Source: Tetranychus cinnabarinus (Eukaryota; Arthropoda; Arachnida; Trombidiformes; Tetranychidae). Taken from it: a stretch of DNA of 64,000 nt. The notes beneath the pieces were generated by a model. The model did no database searches, was not told the origin of the DNA, and saw only the letters and a list, made by a program, of their open reading frames with translations. The DNA lies in NCBI GenBank assembly GCA_022266195.1, contig WHVY01000001.1, positions 16,988,001 to 17,052,000 of the forward strand, in the 5' to 3' direction. Position numbers and translations under genes: made by a program. Within the stretch, counting starts at the first letter, position 1; the number at the start of each line of letters is the position of its first letter. Of this stretch, positions 1 to 9,353 are shown in pieces.

Positions 1-107
1 TCTTTGCATTTTATTTGCAAGTCTAACCAGAAAATTGATTTGTTTACCAAGAAATGTGTTTATATGAGTTTGTTTTGTTTAATAAGTTGTTACTCGTTCA
101 TTTACAG

Positions 108-305
108 CCCAATATCCATGATCCAAACGCGGTAATGAAAATTTATGGAACTAAATTGGCTTAACAAATAGTAAAGAATCAAATTGGTGAAAGAATAATG
201 ATTGCAAGTGATGTCATAGCCGAAATATTGAGGTACAAAGTTTTAAGGCCAAAGGCCAAAATCAAGAGAACTATCGATGAAATGAAAAAAGTATTTCATC
301 CATGA
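108..305 (+). pseudogene. Decayed 65-codon terminal exon, copy 1
   Basis: A splice-acceptor-like TTTACAG ends at 107. From 108 one frame runs 65 codons to TGA at 303-305, broken only by TAA at 162-164. The reading includes HDPNAVMK near its start, GERIMIASDVIAEILRYKVL in the middle, and the C-terminus KKVFHP. The second copy (772-969) has exactly the same length and the same end but a different internal stop. This is what is expected of two copies of one ancestral coding exon decaying independently. The parent protein is not recognised. Upstream exons were not found in the window. Confidence 0.6.
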
Positions 306-771
306 TTTATACCCAATAATTTCAATGCATAAATAATGAGTTCTGTTTCGATAACTCTTAAGGCCGTAGATAGCGATCGGTTTAACTAAAAATCGAACTT
401 ATCTGTTTTACAGAAAAAGAAAAGTTCTATTTCTCCAAATAAGGGCGGTTTCTGGTTGTTCATTAAAAATTACATCGTTGAAATAAGTTGAATGAAAAAA
501 TCTGAATCCCTAACTGAATAAAAGCCGATCGAAGTTTTAACTTTGGCCTCAATTTTCTCGAAAACTGTTTATCTGATGAATTATTTAATAGTACCAATGG
601 GTACAGTTTTCATGTCCCTACAAACCCCACTAAGTCTAAACTTTTTACTCAAATTTCCGAGTCTTTGGCATCACTCTTTTCATTTAATTTGCAAGTCTAA
701 CAAGAAAATTGGCTTGTTTACCAAGAAATGGGTTTATATGAGTTTGTTTTGTTTAATAAGTTCATTTACAG

Positions 772-969
772 CCTGATAATCATGATCCAAACGCGGTAAT
801 GAAAAGTTATTGGATTGAATTGAATTACTAATTAGTAAACAAGCAAATTGATAGAAGAATAATGATTGTAAGTGGTGTCATTATCGAAATATTGATGTAC
901 AAAATTTTAAGGCCAATGGCCAAAATCAAGAGAACTATTGATAAATTGAAAAAAGTATTTCATCCATGA
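772..969 (+). pseudogene. Decayed 65-codon terminal exon, copy 2
   Basis: Tandem copy of the frame at 108-305. The acceptor-like TTTACAG ends at 771, and the frame runs 65 codons to TGA at 967-969. It is interrupted by TAA at 829-831, one codon beyond the position of the stop in copy 1. Shared residues include HDPNAVMK, RRIMIVSG/ERIMIASD and KIKRTIDKLKKVFHP. Conserved length and conserved terminal peptide support former coding status. The family is not recognised. Confidence 0.6.
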
Positions 970-1398
970 TTTATACCCAACAATTTTCTGTACAAATAAT
1001 GAGTTCTAGCTCGATAACTCTAATGGCCGTAGAAAGCGATCGGTTTAACTAAAAATCGAACTAATCTGTTTTACAGAAAAAGAAAAGTTTTATTTCTCGA
1101 AATAAGGGCATTTTCTAGTTCTTCGTTAAAATTTACATCTGTAAAGTGAAGTTTCATGGAAAAATCTGGTCGCACCATTGTACAAAAAGAGATCGAAGTT
1201 TCAACTTTGACCTCGATTTCTCGACAACTGTTCATTTGAGGAAACTTTTAAATCGCACAAATCAATGCAGTTTTCATGTCCTCATAAACTAACAGCGTCT
1301 AAATCAGAAAGAAATTTATTTGTATCCGTTTTTTGCGCATTTGGCCAATTTGTGCATAAATGTGTTAGTTGAATTTTTTAGCAACAATGTGTTTATTT

Positions 1399-1690
1399 TT
1401 CGCTCTATTACAATGTCAACTAATGGAAAACATCAAATTCGTAACTCAAAGATCATTTTATTATCTCTCTTCACAGTTCCTTATAAAGGCAATCACTCTT
1501 ATTGAGCTTCAATGAGTCAAGATAATTATTTTTCTCGACAGTTTACAATATTTTTGTTTGCATTTAGTAACTTTTGTCGTTTCAAGATGGAACCCCTTTT
1601 TGAAATGTTTTGTTTAAAGGGCACAACTACCCATGAAAGCAATGTTGGTCTCTTTCATGCTGATGTTTCATTCCTTATTTCTTGCTCTAA
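1399..1690 (+). pseudogene. Truncated copy of the membrane-glycoprotein gene at 3614-5979
   Basis: 1399-1478 matches 3526-3602, the sequence just upstream of the intact gene's start. From 1473 the copy jumps to match 4191 onward: end of exon 3, intron 3 and start of exon 4. The parental 594 bp between the two ACAGTT hexamers (3597-3602 and 4191-4196) are missing, so exons 1, 2 and most of exon 3 are gone. The remaining exon 3 tail has a Cys codon changed to TGA (1503-1505), and the donor GTAATT has become ATAATT. Similarity fades after about 1690. It cannot encode the parental protein. Confidence 0.85.
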
Positions 1691-1930
1691 CCAGTTTTGT
1701 TTTAAGCGTCTTAGCGCAAAAGGATTTACTTAAACTCCTTTACTCAAAATAACCAAAACGTGCATAGTGCTTGTGCCAGGAGTCAAACGTACTTTTGTGA
1801 TTGTGCTTACATCTACATCGATTTCTACTTCCATATCTTCATATAATATCTCAAGAAAGAAGAGAAGGAACTTTTGTGGGAAAATTAGTTTGTTTTAAAC
1901 ATCGTGCAAAAATAATTCATCGATTATAAA

Positions 1931-3136
1931 ATGAGTGAAGAGCTGGGCTCTGTTTCTGGACAAGAAATTATTCAAAGTGATGAAGAATTGGTTGATTGTG
2001 ATGTCGAATATATCTATGTAAATAGACGTATGGGTCAATTGGATGCTGAACTCAACATCGTGGAACCATTTCCAGAACCAGATAGTCATGGATTCTTATT
2101 GGACAAAGAGCGAAATGATAAAACCAGTCAATTGAATAAAAGGTTGGAAGTTGCTGAGCTTCTCAAGAAATACAATTATTCTATTACTATTCAAAGACTG
2201 GAAGAAATGGTTGATGAAAAAGACAAATCAGGAATTAAAGGTATCTTGAATAAGATAACTCGAGATTTTTGTCGTAAGGTCGACTCCGTCACTTTAAAAG
2301 AACAAGATTGGTTACAATTCCTGCAGGATCTCCAACGTATAAGAAATTCCTGTTTTCATGATTTTTTCCCTATTGAAGATGTTTACGAGGTTTTTGTCAA
2401 AGGAATACTAACCTCTGGAAGACTGGAACGCTTTCAATTCACATCGTATTTTATGCAACTCGACCCCAATTTGCCTTCAAATAAATTGATTTCTTACGAT
2501 AAATCAGTTGAGATAATTCTTGATGCCACTCAACATTATGTTAATTCAGCCAAATCAGTCACTGGCGAATTTATCGATACTGCGAAAAAATATTTGGCTA
2601 TTCTCGGAGAAAGTGCTGCCTCTAGAGCAAAGGGAATAAAAAAAGAGAAAGGTTTCATTGAAGCCTTGTCCATTTTAAATAAACATTTCAACTACAACAT
2701 TTCACCGATCCAGCTGAGATTGATGGAAGACTCCAAAATTCAATTGATTCATCAAATACTTGCAAGTTCACCAACAGCTTACAAAAAAACCAGAAAATTT
2801 ATAAAATTGACCAGAGCATTAAAAATCTTTGGAGATGAAAGCTCCGATGAAGTCAATATAGCTGGACTTCTCACTATACTTGGAAATTATGCTTACGAAA
2901 GGCAGGATTACAATCATTGTTGGAATTTGTGCAAGATAATTATCAAGCAAAACTACAAGACTGGGTGGAAATTATGTGAACTTATGGGGAACTCACCAGC
3001 ATTAAAGAGCAACAAGTCTGGAATTAAATTACTCACATTTGCAGTGCACAATTGTGATGAACAGGAACATATTATTGAAATTTTGCTCAGCATCAGGAGA
3101 AGAGTCGATGCATTGTGTGAAGAAAAAGCTAGATAA
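1931..3136 (+). CDS. Stand-alone Sec39-domain protein related to NBAS
   Basis: Intronless 401-residue ORF. In NBAS and yeast Sec39/Dsl3 this domain is part of the NRZ/Dsl1 complex, which tethers Golgi-derived vesicles at the ER. The match to the NBAS Sec39 region is by recognisable blocks: LTSGRLERF (about residues 159-167), YDKSVEIILDA, SPTAYKKTRKFIKLTRALKI (about 280-299), and a helical C-terminal part with LCKIIIKQNYKTGWKLCELM. The helical repeat character runs from about residue 50 to 395. NBAS proteins are usually above 2000 residues with N-terminal WD40 repeats; none are present here. The first ATG is used, and the acidic start EELGSVSGQEIIQSDEE is unlike NBAS. An AATAAA lies at 3371. 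It may be a retrocopy or lineage-specific duplicate, or one exon of a larger split gene. Confidence 0.82.
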   Translation: MSEELGSVSGQEIIQSDEELVDCDVEYIYVNRRMGQLDAELNIVEPFPEPDSHGFLLDKERNDKTSQLNKRLEVAELLKKYNYSITIQRLEEMVDEKDKSGIKGILNKITRDFCRKVDSVTLKEQDWLQFLQDLQRIRNSCFHDFFPIEDVYEVFVKGILTSGRLERFQFTSYFMQLDPNLPSNKLISYDKSVEIILDATQHYVNSAKSVTGEFIDTAKKYLAILGESAASRAKGIKKEKGFIEALSILNKHFNYNISPIQLRLMEDSKIQLIHQILASSPTAYKKTRKFIKLTRALKIFGDESSDEVNIAGLLTILGNYAYERQDYNHCWNLCKIIIKQNYKTGWKLCELMGNSPALKSNKSGIKLLTFAVHNCDEQEHIIEILLSIRRRVDALCEEKAR

Positions 3137-3370
3137 GTCTAAACATTATAAGACTTATCATATAAAAATACAACTGCTGAAAACCAGGTTGCTTTAGTTT
3201 TGTTTTGTGGATTTATAATTTTTTGAAAATTGTGTTCAGGATTTAGACAAACGTTTTATCAATCCTTCAATCTTAATGTTTGTACACTTATCTGTTGAAA
3301 CTATCCTCACTGCTTTTCAAGAGATGTATAAAGAAATGGTAAAATTATTTGCTAAACAATTTAATGGTTT

Positions 3371-3376
3371 AATAAA
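3371..3376 (+). terminator. Poly(A) signal AATAAA
   Basis: AATAAA about 235 bp beyond the Sec39-type stop codon, the first canonical hexamer downstream on that strand that I found. Confidence 0.4.
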
Positions 3377-3613
3377 AAGACAATTTTTATTTTTAAAAAT
3401 ATTCACATGAAATCATCATGAATTTATAATACAAGTTAATAATTGTCTAAACATATCAGTTTCCTATTAAAAATTTACTTTTTAAAAATACATTTTGTCA
3501 TTTGGTGAAGTAAGAGTTACTTGTTGCTCTATTACAATGTCAACAGATGGAAAACACGAGATTCGTAACTCAATGATTATTTTATTATCTCTCTTCACAG
3601 TTTTACATTAATT

Positions 3614-5979
3614 ATGTTTCTCACTATTTTTATCATGTTAACCTATCAATGTTCATATTTTGTCCAGTCGCAAACCTCATGTACTCCAATCGCCGTTCAA
3701 TATATAGTCTATGAAGGTAATCGAGGATTAATCATTTTAGTTGGAAAAACAACTGCAAGTTCTTCCAATCAGGCCTATTTGATTACTAAACCCGTTGATT
3801 TTTTTCATCCATTTAGATATGAATCAACCTACAAAGGCCAGTAAGTCGATCGAAAACGAAACAAAAGGAGAAACAAGCTAAAATCTCATTATCTTTCTTT
3901 GTTTACCAGAAATGTTCCTTTCGAGGGATTTATTCCTGATGTTAACGTAGCCTTTTATCTTCCTAATAATGGCTATTGGGGCTTTAAAGTTAGTTTGATA
4001 TCATTGTTTTATTAACCCTATTGACTAATTGATTTATTATATTTTACAGTCTTTCAGTCAAATAAAACATTGGACATCATTTAAAGATTTGACCGCGGAA
4101 CCAATACTTCTCACTCAACCCGATTCAACACCAGTGGCCCAATTTAATCCATCAAATCAATACAATAGTGCTATATTCAAGGCAACCTTTACAGTTCCCT
4201 ATAAAGGCAATTACTCTTATTGTGCTTCAATGATCCAAGGTAATTATTAATATTTTTCTTGACAATTTACATTATTTTTTTGTTTCTCATTCAATCTCTT
4301 TTGTCTTTTCAAGATGGAAAGCCATTGTTGAAATGTTTTGATCCAAAGGGTGCAACTGTCCATCAAAGCAATGTTGGTCCCATTGATGCTATTGATTTAT
4401 TTGAATGGGATGGCGATAATTTACTTGGTGTTTACTTCCAAAATTTCGTTACATCTCCAATTGGTAACAAATTTTATTGGTACAGATTTTTCAGAATTAA
4501 ACATGAAAAGAAATACATCGTGAGTAAAATGAACATTTGTTTTTGTTTTTTTATCTGATAGTTATTGTCTTTATTTGTAGTCATTCAATCACGTTGGACC
4601 ATGGTTTCATAGAGCTGAACCTTTTCATGGTTGTTATCTTTCCTTGTGTCTTGGTTATGAGCTGGAGATTGCATTTAAAAAAAACAACAGCCTACATTTG
4701 GGCAACAAACAACAATACATAATTACATCTGATTGGTCTTTTGCCCATGCTGATTCTAAACCGGCAACTAATGAGTTATGGACTCAAAAAGAGTCGATAG
4801 CAGTGTTAAATGAAAATCTTTGGTATTATCAGGTTTGTTATTGCCATATAAAATTCTGGTACTTTTTGATTCAAATTATTTCTATCTTTAAATCATGAAT
4901 CACAGGATGGTGCTCTCAAGATGTTGCAAGGCCCTGGAACAAAGTTGGAACCTTACATGCAGTACGATCTAGAGCAACATTTCGGGGAAGGCTACGCTGA
5001 TGCTGCTTTTACCTGGACCAATGGTAATATCACCAGAGTTTATTTTTTAAAAGGTAAAGATTGACTTGAATTATTTATGTTATGATCAATATTGGTGTCT
5101 AATTCACTTTTTCTATCTCAACACAGATTCACTTTATTTAACCCTTTTGTATGATAATAATACTAGTTCAGAGAGTCTTTTCAGTTTTGACCAAGACTGG
5201 CATTTTCCGCATTATTCGTTGACTAATAGGTTGAATAGTAAAATTCACTTGATTTCTGACTTCAATACATTTCGCTATCTTGATTCAGCTGTTGAGTATT
5301 CAGATCAATCAATACTATTTTTCTATGGACATTATTTTATGAATATTACCAATTGGAGCGAGGTGAGTGATAAAGTTTCACCGATCCTTTTCAACAATTT
5401 ATGACAATTTTTTTCAATATTTCAGGATGGTCGTCCTGTTCCTGGTGAATATCCAATTTACTTGATTGCTGAAAAACTTTTAAATTGTACTGGTCCGGAT
5501 TTTGATTGGCAAGGAACTCCATATAGTAATTTTCAAAACATGGTTGCAATTTATCGCAATGTGTCATTACCTAAACGTTACGTGATACCTCCAGACAAAA
5601 GTATAATTTTCACAGACTTAAATAATTGAATTAAATCGGTGAATTGGGATACTTTGACCAAAATTTTCTCAGATTTTGCTTAAGACTGGGTTTTGAAAGA
5701 TGAAAAGTATCCCATTTCACTTGATCTCTCTTGATTAGATATTTCAATCTCATTTTTTTCATTTCAGATTTAGCCAGACTCTTTACATTTCTCGAAATTG
5801 TAATTGTGAGTGTTGTCTTTATCACATTCCAAATGTCAACTTGTGCACTGATTTTTGGCGGATGTTTCAGAAGAAGAAAGCATTCACAAGCGGTAAAGGA
5901 GAAAGAATTTGATTTTAATGAAACTACATCTGATGATGAAGACCCGAAACTCTCTAAATCAAAAGAAAGGAAGAAATGA
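3614..5979 (+). CDS. Unrecognised type I membrane glycoprotein, nine exons
   Basis: Exons by GT-AG junctions with consistent phase: 3614-3840, 3910-3988, 4050-4239, 4314-4519, 4581-4832, 4906-5053, 5127-5362, 5426-5600, 5768-5979, together 574 codons plus stop. The protein starts with a hydrophobic signal peptide (MFLTIFIMLTY, to about residue 20). A roughly 480-residue ectodomain follows, with six cysteines and several N-glycosylation sequons (NYS, NIT, NTS, NITNWS, NCT, NVS). One membrane span lies at about 508-535 (FLEIVIVSVVFITF). The cytoplasmic tail is basic then acidic (RRRKH ... TTSDDEDPK). I recognise no domain; aromatic-rich segments such as FNHVGPWFHRAEPFHGC may help a profile search. 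All introns are short (about 60-170 bp). A dead fragment of a paralogue lies at 1399-1690. AATAAA is at 6189. A start further upstream through a 5' exon is possible, because an acceptor-like CTCTTCACAG sits at 3591-3600. Confidence 0.75.
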
Positions 5980-6761
5980 AAATATCGTGCGAGGAAAAGC
6001 CCAAATCTTACCATGTGTTTAATTAAGCATGTGTTTCAAGAAAGTGCGACATTACTCAGAATGAGAATGTTTGGAATTTTTGAAGCTGAACTACTAAGGA
6101 CGATTTAATCTCTAATTTAAATAATATCAAGCGGAAATCGAGCTACAGCTTCTTAAATATTGTAACAAATTGTAGTTAGATTAGATTAAATAAATAAGAT
6201 ATGGTTTATCAAAATTGTTTTATCAATGGTTCTTCAACACTGACCTTTACAGGAAAAATTAAATGCTAAGCTTTTCCTGTATCATCGATCAGAATATGTC
6301 TCCATTAAACTAACATTAAACTTTCTCATAAATCAAAGCGGTCTAACTTTCTTAACAAGATAATTAGTAATCCTTTATTTGAGAAGCAATTAATTTATTT
6401 TTGGAAATTAATTTTGATTTATAAATCGCTTTTTTTACCAACGGAAGAGAAAAAATTATAATCCAACTTTTAAATCTTACAGCAAAGTCAGAATTCTATT
6501 TCAATGATAGATGGCTCTCTTACCAGTCTATCTAATTGGTAAAAGAAAAGCGTAGTGTATTATTTAGCTTGATTTCTTATTTTCTATTGGCTAACCAATT
6601 GTTACAATTAGACAATCAACTGTTTTTGATGTTATTTTTCAAATTAAGTGCAAATGATAGGAAAACAATCTCTAAAGAATAGTTGAAATTTCCTAGTGTT
6701 TTTTTATTACCAAGCTGGACCAATTCTTGACTTTCTGACCGTGATAACTCTGGTAATTCAA
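5980..6761. other. Intergenic: 3' end of the membrane-protein gene and upstream of the RNF4-like gene
   Basis: The first 220 bp probably form the 3' UTR, with AATAAA at 6189-6194. A short hairpin, ACAGGAAAA ... TTTTCCTGT, lies near 6251-6281. The rest is AT-rich with no coding signal. A long frame enters the RNF4-like start from 6696 but its extra N-terminus (MFFYYQAGPIL...) looks untranslated. Confidence 0.5.
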
Positions 6762-7886
6762 ATGAGTAATCGGACTCCTAATAATTCTGACAGTGTGATT
6801 ACTGGTTCAACGGTTGGATCAGGCCATCGATCCAGAGTGAAAAAAGGCACCAAAAGAGCAAGTTCATCGCCACTATCATCTATTTTAGACTCTGTAAATA
6901 CTGTCTCTGTTATTCAATCTGTTAATATACCTGAACCTATTCCTCAATTGGTGTATCAAGAAAATTCTGTTGAAAAATCATTGACCATGGGTGCTAATGT
7001 AACAACACTTCCACCATCATTACCAATGCCTACGGCAGCCGAGCTGGTTTCATCATCAAACATTATTGCTAGCAATACCATAAATTCCAATTCAAGTGAA
7101 CCTTCCGCTATTAATAGTCAAAATTCACCTAATCAATCAATCGGCCATGATATTTCTTGTATCGACTTGACTGGTGGTGATGATGAAATTGAAATTATAA
7201 CAGAGAAGATTAGTGTTAAACCTTTCAAAAGAAGGAAACGGGACAACAAACCTACATCTAGGCCATCTCAAGTCAATTCATGTTTACCTATACAATCTTT
7301 ACCGTCTTTACCATTTATTCCCTTCGCTTCTACTCAACCAATTTATCCACCTAGATCAGACTCACCAATTGTCGATCTCGCCAATTCACCATCTCCATCT
7401 ACGTCAAGCAATTCTAAGTATGGATTCATCTGACTGTCTCTTTGCCTTCTTTTCAATACCAGTTTTACTGCTGGTTTAATACCTTTTGTACTCGTCACTT
7501 TTTTAATTGTAACTTACTTTTTTCTCGCAGGAGCAATGTAATCGATGTTCTGGTTGAAAGTGTACCAAACCAAAAGAATATACCTGATACCACAGGACAA
7601 GAAACAGTGCGTTTTAAAGTAGTCAAATGTCCTATCTGTCTTGAAGATGATAATAAGGTTAGCTTTTATACTTATAAATTGTACGTAAATGTGAGGATTT
7701 AATAATCTTACCCTTTTCTCATCTTTTGGCATTTAGATATTAGCCGGTGGAGGCGAAATTGTTGTTACAATCTGTGGTCATGTTTATTGTAAATCATGCA
7801 TTCATCAAGCTATCAAAACAGCTCATTGTTGCCCCCAGTGTAGAAGAAAACTTAATCAAAGAAATTATCACCGAATTTTTTTGTAA
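6762..7886 (+). CDS. RNF4-like: RNF4-like SUMO-targeted E3 ubiquitin ligase
   Basis: Exons 6762-7417, 7531-7657 and 7737-7886 join in phase to 310 residues. RNF4-type ligases bind poly-SUMO chains and ubiquitinate the modified nuclear proteins. The C-terminal RING is C3HC4: Cys252, Cys255, Cys274, His276, Cys279, Cys282, Cys293, Cys296. The protein ends NYHRIFL, matching the hydrophobic C-terminus by which RNF4 RINGs dimerise. Candidate SUMO-interaction motifs are CIDLT (133-137) followed by acidic GDDEIEIITE, PIVDLA (202-207) and NVIDVLVES (221-229). A basic cluster, KPFKRRKRDNK (about 153-163), could act in nuclear import or in nucleosome/RNA contact. The rest is Ser/Asn/Pro-rich and probably disordered. 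The Met at 6762 was chosen because the extra upstream residues are hydrophobic and unlike the family. AATAAA is at 8128. Confidence 0.88.
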
Positions 7887-9353
7887 TGCAAAAGATCATT
7901 TTTGTGGCATCTCACCCAGGTTCATGTTTTCTCTCTCTCTCTTTATTTCTATTTTCCCCTTTTTTCCATCTTTCGTGCTACCACAATGAAGTTGTTTTCT
8001 TTTGTTTTTCTCTATCTACTTATACACGACCTCATTTCACCAACACTCATCTTTAAATATATATATATATACATAACATGTCTATAGGGTACTCTCAGAG
8101 GTTTTGACATTTTACAAAGCCTGATCAAATAAAATCAAAGTTAGATGGCTGTCGGATGTTCAAAATTCTAAATATTTGTGACTCTGTAGAGAAATGGGAA
8201 AAAACTCGTAATTTTTGGCGTTTGACTAAACTGATAAAATGATCTCCAGGAGTGCTGACCGAATCCAAGAAAATTACGGATCTACAGCAGAAAGTTCATT
8301 GATTATCAAGATTGGTAGGCAAAATTAATTTCCTTTGCTGAACACTTGGCTTAACACTTTTTGCCAAACTTAAATTATGTAATTGTGTGTAATCCGCTTG
8401 ACACCATTCGATCGATGATCATAAAATGATTTCGACAACGATTAGAACAAAAGAAACTATTTAATACTATTTCGTACATTTTTTTTATCATATGCTGTAG
8501 CACAGATCATTTATGTAATTTAGAATTATTAATTTGTATCAAAAGTTGAACCATTATATAGGGAAATCATCTTTCCAAATGATAAATATAAGAATCATTG
8601 ATTAGATTTCTTTACCATTCAGGCATTAAAAGAATATTATTCTTATTATATTAGTCTGTTCAACCCCTGTTTCGTCTCGCTTCGTTGATACTTTTTGAAG
8701 CTCATTTGCTGAACAAGTTTCGAAGTACATTCAATCATTTACAGTTATTGTCACCACTAAACCTTGAAAAAGCAAATACAAAATGTGGAATCGTTTTCAC
8801 TTATGCCAATCTTATTTGTCATCCAATTCATATTTAAAGAGATTTTCTATCTTTTGCAGAAAAATTATCTAGAATTATCAGAGGAACTCGATATAATTAA
8901 TATTAGAAGAAAAGATTGACCAGTTAATAACCAAATTACTTGATGAGTTTCTGAATAAAATGTTGATCAAACATAAAACATAGACATACGAGTTTTACTC
9001 CAATGAGATACTTACAGCCATAGTTTTTAAGACCAATTTTGTCTTGATCTCAATTTAAGCCAACTGTTTTCTGTATTGAAAGCCAAACACTTGAAATTTA
9101 GGCGCATCTTTGCTATTTTTAAAAAACTAAATTATAAAACTTAAATTCCTACGCTTATATTTTAATATATTACAAGAAACTGATTGATGAGGTTAGAGTA
9201 ACAAATTAATTTTGACAAGTGATGATTCGTTGACTAAAAAAATGATTCCAATAATGTGTGATTTTTAAGATTATAATGAATACATTTATGCTTTTTTACA
9301 AACATATTTACAGAGAAGATGATGACAAAAGAGAAAATTTCTAATGATTATAA
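7887..9353. other. Intergenic between convergent genes
   Basis: It holds the RNF4-like 3' UTR (AATAAA at 8128-8133), an (AT)n run at about 8056-8071, and the 3' flank of the minus-strand secreted-protein gene. Both strands are full of stops and I see no conserved protein or RNA gene. Confidence 0.5.
8128..8133 (+). terminator. Poly(A) signal AATAAA
   Basis: Canonical hexamer 242 bp after the RNF4-like stop codon. Confidence 0.45.

Larger units (their letters stand above)
1..1310. repeat. Diverged tandem duplication, unit about 0.66 kb
   Basis: Two successive units align along most of their length. Landmarks shared by both include the stretch around GATCCAAACGCGGTAATGAAAA (near 120 and 783), the TTTCATCCATGATTTATACCCA stretch (near 294 and 957) and AAGCGATCGGTTTAACTAAA-like sequence (near 375 and 1035). 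The offset between exon-like parts is 664 bp. Unit 1 begins at or before the window edge and unit 2 fades out near 1300. Numerous substitutions and small indels show that the duplication is old. Each unit contains a decayed 65-codon reading frame, annotated separately. Confidence 0.85.
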
